Source: Reclinomonas americana ATCC 50394
Lineage: Eukaryota > Jakobida > Jakobea > Jakobida
Assembly: GCA_048213135.1 (NCBI GenBank)
Contig: PS015020.1
Span: 308,997 to 372,996, forward strand
Direction of reading: 5' to 3'
Length of the DNA stretch: 64,000 nucleotides
Shown here one piece after another: positions 42,000 to 64,000 of the stretch; the stretch's first letter is position 1; the number at the start of each line of letters is the position of its first letter. Under the pieces are notes generated by a model, which did not search any database, was not told the origin of the DNA, and was given only the letters and a program-made list of their open reading frames with translations. A program made the translations under genes and the position numbers.

Positions 42000-44900
42000 T
42001 TAGCGCCTCGTTGGTGAAGCGACGGCGGTGACCACTCGACGCTTGGACTTGCGTCGTGCGCACTGGTAGTGCGCGAGACCAAACATGACGGCCACGAGGA
42101 TTTTCAGCGGCTCTGCGCACAATCGGGTGAGCGACACAAAGAGCACGCTGACCAAATGCCCAGGCAATATGACATACCATTGAAGAACCAGTCTGTGCGC
42201 ACGATGCAGCGGATGAGACAACAGTGTCTGTGCAACGAAAAAATGAGACGAGGGCACGTACCAGTAACTGTGCCCGTCCATGCAGCCGTAAACACCGAGT
42301 CGGTTCCGTCCTCCTGTGCCTGCTTGCCGGCATTGACGAGCGTCAAGTATGTGACAATGATGCCTATTGCAGCATAGCAGTGAGGAGGACGCAGCAGAAT
42401 GAAATTGGCGAGAAAACGGGAGTTCGAACCGAGAAGCCACAGGGAGGCCATGGCAATGTACACGAGAGTATACGGCAATCGGCTTGTGTTGTCTGTTGGG
42501 TGATGAAAAGGGAACATATATGAGTTCATACACCGCCCACGCTCTGCAAAAGCTGCAGACTACGTACATCGCTCCCTCAGACGAGCAAAGCATCCGCGTT
42601 CTGCATATTGTCGACACGCATGAAATGTGAGAAAAAGGGGGAGCACAGGAGCCGCCAAACTGTGCGTAACTCTGCTGTGCAGGCAAAAGCGGGTTGTCAA
42701 ACTCCGACTCTTGATCGACGCGACTGCGCAAGCCACGCTCGTCATCGTAGATGGAGACCACCGAGTGGTCCAGCATGCGACGCCGTGACGACACGGACGA
42801 CGTGTCCGACTGCCGGGCGAATGGACTGCGATGCGGTGCGTCCATGTCCTCGTCGCCACCGATTTGAACATTGGTGGGCGAGTTGATGGTCACCGTCATC
42901 AGCTGCGTGAGGCACACGAGTCAAATTCCGTGCACAGTGGTGACGTAGTAGCTTGTTTGCTGCATACCTCATCTTCGACACCGGTTCGCATCCGCGGCGA
43001 GCTGGCCGGCAACGGGGGCAAAATTGCATTAGACCGACGACCACGAATGGTGGCCAGTGCCATGGACAATGGAGGCGGGCCAGGTGGCGGAGGCGCACGG
43101 GCACCACCCGACACGTGTGCCGTATCGGGCGAGGCCATGAACGGCGCGGTGAACTGCGCCGCATCACGGGACATGCTGTCGGCGGCCAGACGACGGAGCG
43201 TGGGATTGGCCGACAGTTGGGCGGCCAGCAGAGCAAGTGAACGCGACGGGCCGCTGCCGACTGGTGTCACCGCTCCGGAGGAGGGCGGCGACTCACCACG
43301 CGACGGAGCCGGTGAAGCGTTCGCACTTCCTGATTCGCTCAACAGCGGCGCATTCTCGCGAACGGACACGCCGCCTGGAGTGACCGTGCCAGCCACCGAA
43401 AATGGTCGACCACCGGGCGACATGGGACGCACACTGCTGCTGCCGCTGCCATTGGATGTTCGCCCTGCAACAAGAACAGGTCAGAAAAAAACAGATGGAA
43501 ATAGTACCGAAAAGGGGCAGTGAGTGACTCACGATTATGCGCACTGCCAGTTGGTGAGTGTACCACATCAAATAGCGCCTCATCGAGGCGGTCGAGGGAG
43601 GGACGGCGCGAAAGCACTGCACACCACCAAGAAAAACAGTGAGTATACCAATGTATGAAGAGAAGAGGACAGAGCAGCGCAGTACAAACCTGGCGTTCCT
43701 GGCACTGTGTTGCGTGCGATACAGCAAGGCAGCATCGAGTGAGCACACAAGGATTGGGAGACATAAGCGGAAGGAGCATCCAAAAAAAAAAACACGCACA
43801 TGACTGCTGCAGCGGGTCCCACTGGCCTTCCCATGTTGCATTGTCGCCGGCTTCTGACGACGTACTTGATACAGACGTTGATCGGTCGTCGGCACTTCTC
43901 AGCTCCAGTTCACTGACCAGGCGCTTCAACTTGCGCACTTCGCCCGTCTCAAAGCACGTGCTGTGCAACGGTACGCGCGGCGTCCCGACTACGCATGAAA
44001 CAAGCAACGATCAGCAAGCATGTCATGCACGGCTTTGAATCGCGAAACGGTACGCACTGAAAATGGTGACAAAGAGGACCTCAAACGGCAGCGCCATCAG
44101 TCCTGCAAGATGGAGTGAGCCAGAGAAGAACGGACACGCGGACGAACGCAAGCAACTAACCAGAAATGATGCCAATCCACAGGTCTGCGACACGAGATAC
44201 ATATCAACGAGAAAATTAAGAATCACACGTCGACAATCCAGACAGTGCATGATGCCGCTGCGCACCTTGCAGGACGCTGGAGATCTGGTTGGTTGGTCGC
44301 TGGTTGATGAACACGGAAGAGAACCAGACGGCCAGCAGGATGGCAAACCAGACCATCTGCAGCGAGCGGATCGACGATGAGCGACACCTCGTAAGTCACG
44401 ACGTGCTCAACAAGCGCAACACGCAACCGTCAGCTTCTGGTACTTGCGGAACGGGTCAGAGCGGGCGCCAGTGAAACTCGACAACAGCGTGTGGTCCTCC
44501 TTGAAAACGTGCATAACACGCACAGCGTACTTCTTGAGGACCGGCTGAGTGCGCCGTGCTTCAATCACCTTGAACACAATCGCTCGGAATCGCGCAATCG
44601 CCGACATGTGACCACGTACGACCGTCACATCTGCTGGCGGCAGTTGCGCCACCGCCGTCGCACCCGCAGTGTCGTCGGCTGCAGGAGCAGACAGACAAAC
44701 AGTGAGACGCATGCCGTACCGCAACATCAGCAGCTACAGCAACTCACCAAACGACACCTCCATGTCGTTGTCCTCACTGATCATGGTGTCGGCGGCGGCT
44801 GACGCTCCTGCTCGCAGCAACATGTCAATACAATGCCATTGAGTGACAAGAAACGCAAGCATTTTTTGTTGGCAGAATCCGCAAACTCACCCAAGATGCG

Positions 44901-46254
44901 GATGGAGCTGCGGCTGGCTCGTGATCGCGACACGCGCTGTTGAACTGCGGGGTGACACGGCGGTCAGTGGAATGGAGAAGAGTCGATGCCAGTGCACACG
45001 GTTACTCAACTCGCACGGGTGCGGACGAGACGCACCACGTCGCTGAACGAGAAGATGCCGCGCAGTTGCTGGCCGAGAGCGTCGACAGCCGACTGCGTAC
45101 AAGTAAAATGGCATGGTAACGGTGAGCATCGACAATTTCCCCCATGAACAACACAGAAACGCACTGACTCACCGGGTCGCGTTGCGTCTGACGAGCCGCC
45201 AGCAAACGCCGTGCGTGCTTTTCACGCAGGATGCGATCATTACGCCGGTCGTAGTAGACCACAATCGGGAACATGATAATGTAAAGGATGTGGATGGCCA
45301 GAAGCCAGAAGAAGATTGGGCGCTTGTAAATGTCGGAGAGGAAGCTGAAATCGAACGGATTGGCAAAGGTGAACTCGATGGCAAAGATCTGCGCACATCA
45401 GACGCATTGAGCAAAGGCGGGAAACAGATGGCAGGCCAGCCAGCAGGAAAGAACGCAACGGCTTGCAGATCAATCGTGAAATCAGTCATGTGGTTGCACG
45501 CGCAGTGAATGCGCGTGACGTTGCCACCAGGCTGCACCTCCAAGTAGGCCGAGCAGCCGTCGGAACGGAAGGTGCTCGTGTGCTGCGACAAAGCGGGTGT
45601 GAGCAACGATGTGACGGGAGTGCAAGGGGAAGGAATTAGCGTGGCACTATACCTCATCCCAGTAGACACACATGTCGAGCGCAGGCGGAACAACCTTGGT
45701 CGGCTCGCCAAATGTGCTGTTGCAAATGTGGAATGCCGGAAGCAAAATGGCGTAGTTGGCGGCGGCCGGCGGCTGCACAGGCATGTCGTTGTTGCACTTG
45801 GAGATGCGGTTGAGGACGGTGGTCTGTGGGTCGACACCATGTGAGCTAGACAGGCATGTTTTTGGTGGGGGCTCAGGAACAATGAAAACACGCAACGAAT
45901 GCCGGCTGCAGCTGATCAAACAGGGCGCGCGACTGCTGTCCGATTTCAAACGAAAAGTTGTCGGGCATCCTCTCCAGCGGCAGCGGCACCAAGATAGACG
46001 TCGGATCGCGGTCGGTGCGTCTTTGGAAGACGCTAATGCGCTGCACCGGTGACGCGAGACGGTTGGAGAGATGGTCGTTGCGAATGTCCAGTGCGTATGG
46101 GTTCGCCGCGGAATCGAATTGCACCGACATGTAGACCGGCGAGCGAGTGGCGAGCGTGGTCGTGTAGGAGCGCGGCACACTGAAGCTCGAGAAGAAGTGC
46201 TGGCTGCTGAGGGGCTGCACATCGGGAATGCCGGCGGCGATGTTGTCCTTGATC

Positions 46255-46300
<46 letters not shown>

Positions 46301-46517
46301 TGATAGTAGACGACGAGAGTACGTACGTAACGAAACGTAACGACGACGAACGAAACGAACGCGTACGGTACGGAACCGGTACCGTACCGGACCGGGTCCG
46401 GTTACCGGNNNNNNNNNNNNNNNNNNNNCGGTACGGTAACGGTACGTACGTACGGTACGGTACGTACGTACGTACGACGAGTAGACGTAAGTAGGACGGT
46501 ACGTACGGACGACGACG

Positions 46518-46552
<35 letters not shown>

Positions 46553-49500
46553 GTGCAATGTAAGCGACAGGAGTTCTCGAAGAAACTGCGACACGAAAAG
46601 CGCGTGAAGACCGTCAGGCCCGGTGTCAGCGACGATGCAGCGAATCCGGAGGCCGCCACACGAATCAGTGCTTGTCCACCGTAGTCCAGTGGCGACTCGC
46701 CGGGCAACTGCAAGCATAAGAGTGTTGAGCTCGCGGGCCATGCAAGCAGACGATGAATGTCGCCGCCCACGCACCTTGCCAATAAGTGCAGAAACACAGA
46801 TCTGTTCCAGAATGCCCTTGGCTGGTTTGACCACCTCAGAGAATGTGACAAGGTCCACCGGGTCGCTAGCGGCACTGAAAAGCACCACATCCACGATGCG
46901 CAGCAAATCCTACATGCCAAGAAACACTACCACGTGAGCATGCTGCTGGGAGAGAAGCAAGGGGAAGGTGCGGAAGAATCGAGACCTTTTGCTCCGTTTG
47001 CGAGAACGCGGCAGTACCGTCGGCCAGTGGTTTCGCCAAACCAACGGTTTCCAGCAGAGCGCTCTTGAGGACTGACGACTTGGGCGAGAGGAACCGGAAC
47101 AGCCTGCAAAGCGACGATCGTCAACAAGCATCAACCAATACTTCTCAGGTGAAATCACAGTACGCACGATGAAGCGAGATCGCCACAAGTCAGCAACAGA
47201 CGACCAACTTCGGGCTCGCTGAGCACGTTGATAAAGTTCGACGACGTACGGCAAGCTGACACAGCCATCCACACGCCGTACTCGACCTTGTCGGCGGAAA
47301 CGCCCTCCATGTTCAGCACTTGAGAGCCCCACGAGCCGTCGAGAATCGACAGAGCGAAAACGGCACGTGCGGCATACGTGACGGCCTCTTCAAAGTTCGT
47401 CGGCAGCGGCAACGAAGCCAGTTGATCAGTCTCCTGCGTAAACTGTGTGGCGCGGCCAAGTACTGTGCTGAGCATTTCACGCGGCTTGACGACCACTGTC
47501 GTGCTGATCGATGACCTGTGTGGCGAATTCGAGAATGTGTGAGCATTTTAGCAGGGAATGATCAACGTTGGTGGCGACGCAACGAGGCCTGCAGGTTGTC
47601 GCGGGCCGTGACTGTCAGCCTCAGTGCGTTGCCCTGCAAGCGATCGCCACGAGCGAGCTGCATGAGGGGGAAATTTGGTGACTTTTGCACGGCTCGAATG
47701 ATGCGACGGCCGGATTCGGAGTCAATATACGACAGCGTGTACGTCAACGGCAAGCTGTTGAAGCAGATGAGACACTCTCTCGGCGACTAGGCAAATGGCA
47801 AACGTAGCACACGCAACTCCGTGTCGACGAAACCCGGTGCCTTGATCTGGAACATGGTGTCACGCTCAATGCCGGACAACGGGTACGACGTGATTACTGC
47901 CCGCGAGGTATCCGGCGGCAAGTTGATCTCCAGTGTCAGCGTGCCAACAGCCAATACTGCGAGAGGAAACCCCCCAACAACCGCTGTCAGCCACTGCGAA
48001 CGAAAAGCAAGTACGAGTACCGATCCGCGCTCACCGGTCGCCTCGCCGCCCACAGGCAAGCGCGTTACGACAACATCAAAAGCGTACGTGTGGCCGCCAG
48101 TCAGCGTGTTCGGCGCAACGCGGACGGACACTGGGTAGCCAGTGTCGTCGGGCACAAAAGAGAACGACTCCGGGCGCATCTCCACTGCTTCGCCAGTGGT
48201 GAGATCTGCGCGTGTCCAAATGTGAGAAGAGCGGTCAAGCAAAGAGGAAACGAAGGTGACTGCGCAGCAAAATACGAACCGCGCAATGACCACGTGTACG
48301 TGAGCGGTGCTTGCACGGGCGACTTGACGGCTGTGGTGATGGCCACCGTTTGGTCTGGGTTGACGCGACGGAAACGCATGCCGGGCGATACCACGGACTG
48401 CGAATGTCCACCAGCGGTGTGAAAACGGCGAAAAAAGAGAACGAAAGGAAGGTGATGCGCACACAGTTGCGCGTACAGACCTCCATGGCGATTCCCAGCG
48501 GACCGACTTGGAACGACGTCGAGGCCTTGCTGCTTCGGTATTGGCCGTTGGTCAGCCGGGCCGTGAAGACGTACCTGCCGACGACGCAATGTGAGAGGAG
48601 ACGATGCACGAGAGGCGGCGCATAGATTTTTACGCAACATGCCAGCATGAATCAACTCGGAGCCCAACAGAGTCAAAAAGGGCGATGTGTGAGTGGCCAC
48701 ACGATCGAACGGACAGTCCTCAATCGGTTTCTCCGGCAGCTCTTGGTAGGTGCACGACCACGACAAGGAGATTGGCGGAAGTCCCTTCGTGCATTGCGTG
48801 TAAGGAAAAGAGTGGCTGCAGAGAGAGTTGAATGATAAATACAGTACCTGCACGGGGTACGAGCCAGCGTCTTGGTCCACGTAGACCGCCTCCAGAGTTC
48901 GCGGATCACCAACCAGCGTCGTTCCGTCGCCACCATCAATGCGAAGATCAATGGGGCGAGCCACTACATGCGAGGTTAACATGTCAGGCTTAACAGCATC
49001 CACAATCTGCACACAATAAGCTCTCACCAATCACTTCGGCCTCCCAACCACGCTGGCCGAGCGGCGGCTTTGGCCAGCCAGAAATGTACCACAAGCCAAG
49101 AATCTGATAGTCCGCCTGCAGCACAATGCTCTCCGCCTCATCATGTCGCCCGGTCCACGTCTCCAGAGTCGCCTGCGTCCACGCCTCCACACGCGTCTCC
49201 GTCTCCACCGCCAAGTCAAAGCGATGGAAGCGGAGAACAAACGGGAAGATGGCTGGTGGATGATACGGGACCTCCTGCGCAAAGGAGACGGCGTGAGGGA
49301 CACCACAAAACCACAGCACAAGAAGAGGCGCGAGGCGAACCCGATAGAGAATGAACTCGCGCGAGTGTGAGCTGGCGTACTGCTCGAAGGGAGCGCTGCC
49401 GTCGGAAATGGTATACGTGAAGCCGGGAACCATTCGTTTCCAGATAATGTCCGCCACTGAGAATGCGAAGAGAGGATAGGATGAGTTCCATGATTTGTGG

Positions 49501-52500
49501 ATACATGCAATAAAATAGAAGACGCACATCCGTCAACCACGGGTCCATCGATCCATCCTTGTGCGGCATTGAAAAACATGCACATGCGATACTGCTCCCG
49601 CTCCAATGCCACGAAATCATACATGCCAATCAGCAAGTCGGCGGAGCGGCCATTGTCGCTAATACCGGTGACGGTGAACGACACACGCACGGTGAGGTGG
49701 GCCGTCGTATCCTGGCAGGACTCGTAGAAGCGCACAAACGTGAACGAGTCGCCAGCGGTAAGACCGCCAACACCACTGTGTAGGGTGGCTGGCGTGGTGG
49801 TTCGCACATACAGCTCGGGAATCGAGAGCGTAATGTCCGTCGACTCGGGTGCTACAGTGGGGCAGAATGAGCACAACAGGAACTGCAGTGAAGGACAGCC
49901 TGAGCGTCAACGTACCAATGTCAAACACGGCTGCCGTGGCGACGGGTCCGGCATTCGGCACGTCGCCGGCAAAATCGACGCACAGCTTGTATCCGTTGCG
50001 CACAATGGGCGTGCTGAGCTCCGCGACAGCGATGCTCAGTGACGCCTGACGACCAAAGTCGCTGACGCTCTTGCAGGTGACTGTGATGTCGACAATGACG
50101 CTGGCCGAATCGGTGCAGGCGGCGGTAACAGGCACCACAAAGTAGTGATCCTGCGGCAGCAGACCGCCGTCACCATTGCTGGTGACACTGACTTCGGTGG
50201 TTGCACGCAGCGGCAGGAATCCCGAGTTCACGGTCAGCGAGTTGACGTCCGGAGCTGCGAACAAACACAGATAGTGGATGAGACATGCGAGGCAAATACA
50301 TGATATGTGCAGGTGGGTGACGCACAAACAAAGAGGTACTTGAGGGCAGCACCCATGCCAGCCGAGCTCTCCGCGAGAAACACGCGGCCCGTCTGTGTGT
50401 CAACCGCCATGCTCGAAATGGGAGACAGGCTGACTGTGGCACCGGGGCACGAGGGAGCATTGTCCAGCGCCGGCACCGCGACTCCAATGAGGTTTTTCTG
50501 CAGAGATGTGAGACACTTGTTGGCACGAGGGCTCAATGGTCGAACGCACCATATTGATGCAACCAGAAGGGGTTTCATGACCGGCGACTTGCGTGCCCAC
50601 CAATGTGGGATTGACGGGGTCGAGCACCCAAATCTGAGAACACAGAAAACCGAGGATGTCAGTCTTTCTTTCTTTCCTTTTCCCTCAAAAAAAGACACAG
50701 ACCTGCCCGTTCATCGCGTCGGCGACATACAAATTACCGTCGACGCCAGTGGCCAGCGCTTGCGCGGCCCAGGGAACCACGCGCGTAATAGTGTCGATCC
50801 TGACGGTCTGTGCATCCACCCAGCGCAGCTGACCATTCGATTCGGTGTAGAACGTGTTGAGGCTCGGATACGGTTGCGCGGCCGACACTGGTGTCTGCAC
50901 GCGGGCACTCGCCGCAGCGCCACCGTCGCCGCTAATGCCCTGTTGAATAAATAAGGAAATAAGTGATGAGTTTAGTCGACAGAACCGGTCCGGTCACCAC
51001 ACGAGGGAAAAAGACGCAACTGGCACACCCGTGCCAACCAGGGCGGTCGGGTAGGCGCCGGGCAAGTAAATGGCAAACACCGACGCCTCCTCGGAGAGGG
51101 TCGTATTCGTAGTCATGTCGTAACCATCTACTGTGGTGCTGACCGACGTGCTCAGCAGCCACATTGTGTCGGCGCCAATGGCGGGGTTGAGCGACGTGTA
51201 GTGACCGCCGAGACGACCGGTGAGCAACTGCGTGTCGCAGCAGTGCGAGTCGGAGTCGTAGTTGGCCGAGCTGATGAGTCCCGTGTCCATGTCGACCACT
51301 CGCAGGGGTTTGCGACCGAACTGCATGAGGGAAGAGAGGAAAAGGGGGAAAGGGGGAAAGGGGGGAACGGGGGAAAGGGGAAAGGGGGAAGGGGGACGGG
51401 GGAATGAGAGAGAGGGTGAGAAGGGGAAAGGAGAGGGTGAGAAGGGGAAAGGAGAGAGAGGAGGGGGGTGCATTGAAGGTAAACGACGTGGTGCAGCATT
51501 CTGGAAGTGAATGTGTGAGAGAGACAGAAGGGAGAGAGAGATAAAGATGACAGGGGATCCATCATGATCCGCGGTGCAAATAACGGTGTATGCAGAATTT
51601 CAGTGAGTGAGCGAGAGAATAGGAGGTGAGAAAAGAGGGCGGGAGAGCGGAGTGCAACAAAGGAAAACGACGCGAGATCTTGTGAGAGACGGTACCTCGG
51701 CGACATACAGCTGCTTGCCGTCGAGGCTGAACGCCAAGCCCACGGGCTCCTGTGAAACGAGAGAAGGATGCGTGAGAAAAGCGAGAAGGGAAACAAAGAG
51801 ACCCACACACAGACAGACCAACAACGTGGCACTGGTGGCCGCGATATCCTCCGCGTCGGGCGTGGTGGCCACTCCGGCGACTCCGCACTGCCCAATCACC
51901 ACTTGTGCGACCGCGGCATTCGGTGGCAGCGGAACCCGATAGCAGCAGTGTGCAAATCTCTGGAGCACAAAGTGAGTGAGTGGAGACAGCAGAAAACAGA
52001 GGGAGAGAGAGAGATGAGAAAAAAACGCAACATCGCAAACGTATGGTTCATGACTGATGGGGTTCACTGCAAACGAATGGGTGAGTAGGTGCGACTTAAA
52101 GTGTGTCGCCTAGTGCGCCTTATCCGACGCCTAAAGTGCACAAAAGGAGAGAAGGAAGCGAAGAGAAGAGAGAGTCAATCTCTGCTGTTGTGTGAGGTGC
52201 ACAAAGGAGAGAGAAGGCTGCTCTCAATCTCCACAATCAGTCGTGCACTTACTCTCTCATGCATGCTCGTGTGTGCACAGAGACAGAGAGAGAGAGAGGA
52301 GGGTGAGTGAGCAGTCAGAGAGAGACCAGTCAGAGAGATGCACGCATCTTGCTCCGAATGTGCTGCTGTCACTCTCTCACTCTCTCTCTCTCTCTCTCTT
52401 ACACACACACACACTCTCACTCTCTCTTCTGTCCACACTCTCACTCTCTCTTCTGTCCACACTCTCACACACTCACACACTCACACACTCAACATTCACT

Positions 52501-52749
52501 CACTCTCCATCTTGTATTGGGGGTGCATGTCACTCAATACTCCCTCTCTCTCTCTGCTCTCTGCTCTCTCCCTCTCTCACACACACCTGCCACTGTTCTC
52601 AGCGTGTCACCCGCCGACGGCGCGAAGCCCAGATCGACTCCCGTGATGTAAAACGTAGGCACAATGCCGCGCACCGCCACCGCCATCACCAACACCGCAA
52701 CAACCGCAGTGATCGTGGCGATAACATGCGCTTTTCGTGCCCTTATCAT
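42000..52749 (-). CDS. Gene D: polycystin-1-like protein with N-terminal NHL-type propeller, REJ, GPS and TM segments
   Basis: Proposed start MIRARKAHVIATITAVVAVL at 52749, a signal anchor. Then an NHL/YncE-like propeller (51.95-50.25 kb) with PVGLAFSLDGKQLYVAE, GVDGNLYVADAMNGQV and SSMAVDTQTGRVFLAESSAG. Next are two Calx/immunoglobulin-like repeats (50.25-49.5 kb) sharing LLPQDHYFVVPVTAACTDSA and LTAGDSFTFVRFYESCQDTT. REJ-like sequence LTYTWSLRG (about 48.3 kb) and GAIN-like sequence follow. The GPS is split (MCVYWDE near 45.67 kb; FRSDGCSAYLEV and IHCACNHMTDF near 45.5 kb), with Phe where the second Trp is usual. TM1 FFWLLAIHILYIIMFPIVVY lies near 45.3 kb, then RKYQKLTV, TM helices QMVWFAILLAVWFSSVFI and IGIISGLMALPFEVLFVTIF (44.35-44.05 kb) as in polycystin-1/PKDREJ, and three or four more near 42.45-42.05 kb. 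Tail-to-tail homolog of gene C. No PLAT domain was seen. Confidence 0.7.
45480..45690 (-). other. GPS autoproteolysis motif of gene D
   Basis: Two exons join MCVYWDE to STFRSDGCSAYLEV and VTRIHCACNHMTDF. The HMT cleavage triplet matches gene C. Confidence 0.7.
46253..46555 (-). repeat. (GA)n and TACG-phased sequence around the third gap
   Basis: (GA)n at 46257-46298 and 46520-46550 encloses ACGT-phased sequence and 20 N at 46409-46428. All of it is intron of gene D; the exon to the left (45897-46252) starts IKDNIAAGIPDVQPL. Confidence 0.85.
51343..51402 (+). repeat. G-tract array in an intron of gene D
   Basis: Eight runs of four to six G separated by two or three bases on the plus strand, which is the template strand for gene D. 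The rest of this intron to about 51690 is GA-rich with no coding sequence. Confidence 0.85.
52160..52590 (-). other. Microsatellite-rich first intron of gene D
   Basis: GA, CT and CA tracts, with TCTTCTGTCCACACTCTCAC repeated at about 52424 and 52448. Nothing coding was recognised. Confidence 0.6.
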
Positions 52750-53582
52750 GGCGACGAGACGAGGAGAGATGCACGCTCCTGACTGTGCTTTTTTGACTTT
52801 TTTGACTGTCTAGAAGTCTGTCAGTGTCATCAAGTCCGCATCGCCTTTTGCAGCGCAGCCATTGCTGAGTTACATGATAGTTGTCCGCCTTGAGATGAGC
52901 ACCAGCGGCCTTGGAGGAAGTGGAGAGAAAAAGGCACAGGTGGAGAGTTCTGCGCGCGACGTCGACGTCGACATATGCATTATCCAAATTTGGTCATCCG
53001 CAAAGCATTGACAACTGATGACACGCGAGTGCAGCCACGTATCTGTACACCAGTGGCCTTGGTGAATGTGGAGAGCGAGAGGAGAGCTTCATTCAACGTT
53101 GACGTCGACTTTATCCAAATTTGGTCATGCCAAAACTTTGACAACTATACGCGAGTGCAACCATGTGTCTACAGCTATACACCCGCGACCTTGGTGAATG
53201 TGGGGAGAGAGAGAGAGAGCTTCATTCAACGTCGACGTCGACATTATCCAAATATAGTCATCCCAAAAACTTTGCAGCTGTCTTGAGGAGCGAGTGCAAT
53301 TGCGCAACCATGTGTCTACAGAACGCCAATCTGGAGTAATGCTTGTGGCTTCTCTTGCAGAAATGCCAGCAGCAGATTTCGACTTTTTTCTCGTCATGAC
53401 AATGCAGCATTGTTGTTGTTGTCGAGCTGGTGATTCGCGCGTGCTTCAAGACATTTCCCGGTGCATCGTACACAACGAACATGCAGTCAACGAGGTGCGG
53501 CATCCTCATGCCTAGATTTTGATAAACTATTCACTTTCTTGTTTTTCCCACTCTCTCTCTCTCTCTCTCTCTCTCCCACAAA
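52750..53582 (-). promoter_or_regulatory. Promoter interval of gene D and 3' flank of gene B
   Basis: No gene was recognised. The interval holds the CArG-box array and, near gene B's stop, a CT-rich stretch at about 53550-53578. Confidence 0.55.
52905..53330. repeat. Three tandem ~132-bp units with CArG boxes upstream of gene D
   Basis: Each unit runs: GGCCTTGG-GAA-TGGAGAG, then GACGTCGAC (52958-52972, 53101-53109, 53234-53242), then TATCCAAATTTGGTCAT. CCAAATTTGG at 52984-52993 and 53115-53124 is a perfect CC(A/T)6GG CArG box; the third copy is CCAAATATAG (53248-53257). Unit spacing is 131 and 133 bp. The array lies 150-580 bp upstream of the gene D start. Confidence 0.8.

Positions 53583-64000
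<10,418 letters not shown>

Overview
The window is nuclear DNA of a GC-rich, intron-rich, very compact unicellular eukaryote. Almost every gene is cut by many short introns (about 57-80 nt) with mostly GT-AG ends. Intergenic gaps are short (36-900 bp) and introns and edges are full of CA, CT and GA microsatellites. The gene set (Integrator subunit 2, mitochondrial succinyl-CoA ligase beta, DOCK-type and RasGEF domains, polycystin-1-like GPS proteins, a CUB domain, a STAND NTPase and a Pelle/IRAK-like kinase) fits an amorphean protist (opisthokont, apusomonad or amoebozoan grade). I cannot name the species. No rRNA, tRNA, CRISPR array or intact transposon was recognised. Three assembly gaps (2809-3682, 22926-23068, 46409-46428) all fall in introns.

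Layout: 1-1253 (+) 3' end of INTS2. 1423-5145 (-) SUCLA2-like gene, tail to tail with INTS2. 5389-8126 (+) WD40-coiled-coil-kinase gene, head to head with SUCLA2. 8444-19488 (-) gene A, a DOCK-like protein ending in RasGEF-N plus RasGEF. 20391-26123 (+) acylated STAND NTPase with pentapeptide repeats, 14 WD40 blades and a PH domain, head to head with gene A. 26160-27215 (+) small zinc-finger, Lys-rich protein only 36 nt behind it. about 27743-41951 (+) gene C, a huge surface protein with about 13 FN3-like modules, CUB, REJ, GPS and TM segments. 42000-52749 (-) gene D, a second polycystin-1-like protein with an N-terminal beta-propeller, tail to tail with C and 48 nt apart. 53583->64000 (-) gene B, a second DOCK-RasGEF gene paralogous to A.

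How they may fit together: A and B look like scaffolding exchange factors that keep the lipid-binding and helical part of DOCK proteins but carry a Ras-type catalytic module where DHR-2 would be. The STAND protein and the WD40 kinase share near-identical WD40 blades and predicted N-terminal acylation, like membrane-tethered NLR and receptor-kinase components. C and D are probable self-cleaving membrane sensors. Any functional link among these is inference from architecture and proximity.

The most unusual signals are (1) the DOCK-RasGEF architecture in two paralogs, (2) a recurrent non-canonical 5' splice site GTTGCG(T), supported by reading frame in most genes of the window, including one intron present in A and absent in B, and (3) a roughly 132-bp tandem promoter module with perfect CArG boxes upstream of gene D. 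The TACG-phased sequence around two gaps looks like a pyrosequencing artefact, not biology.
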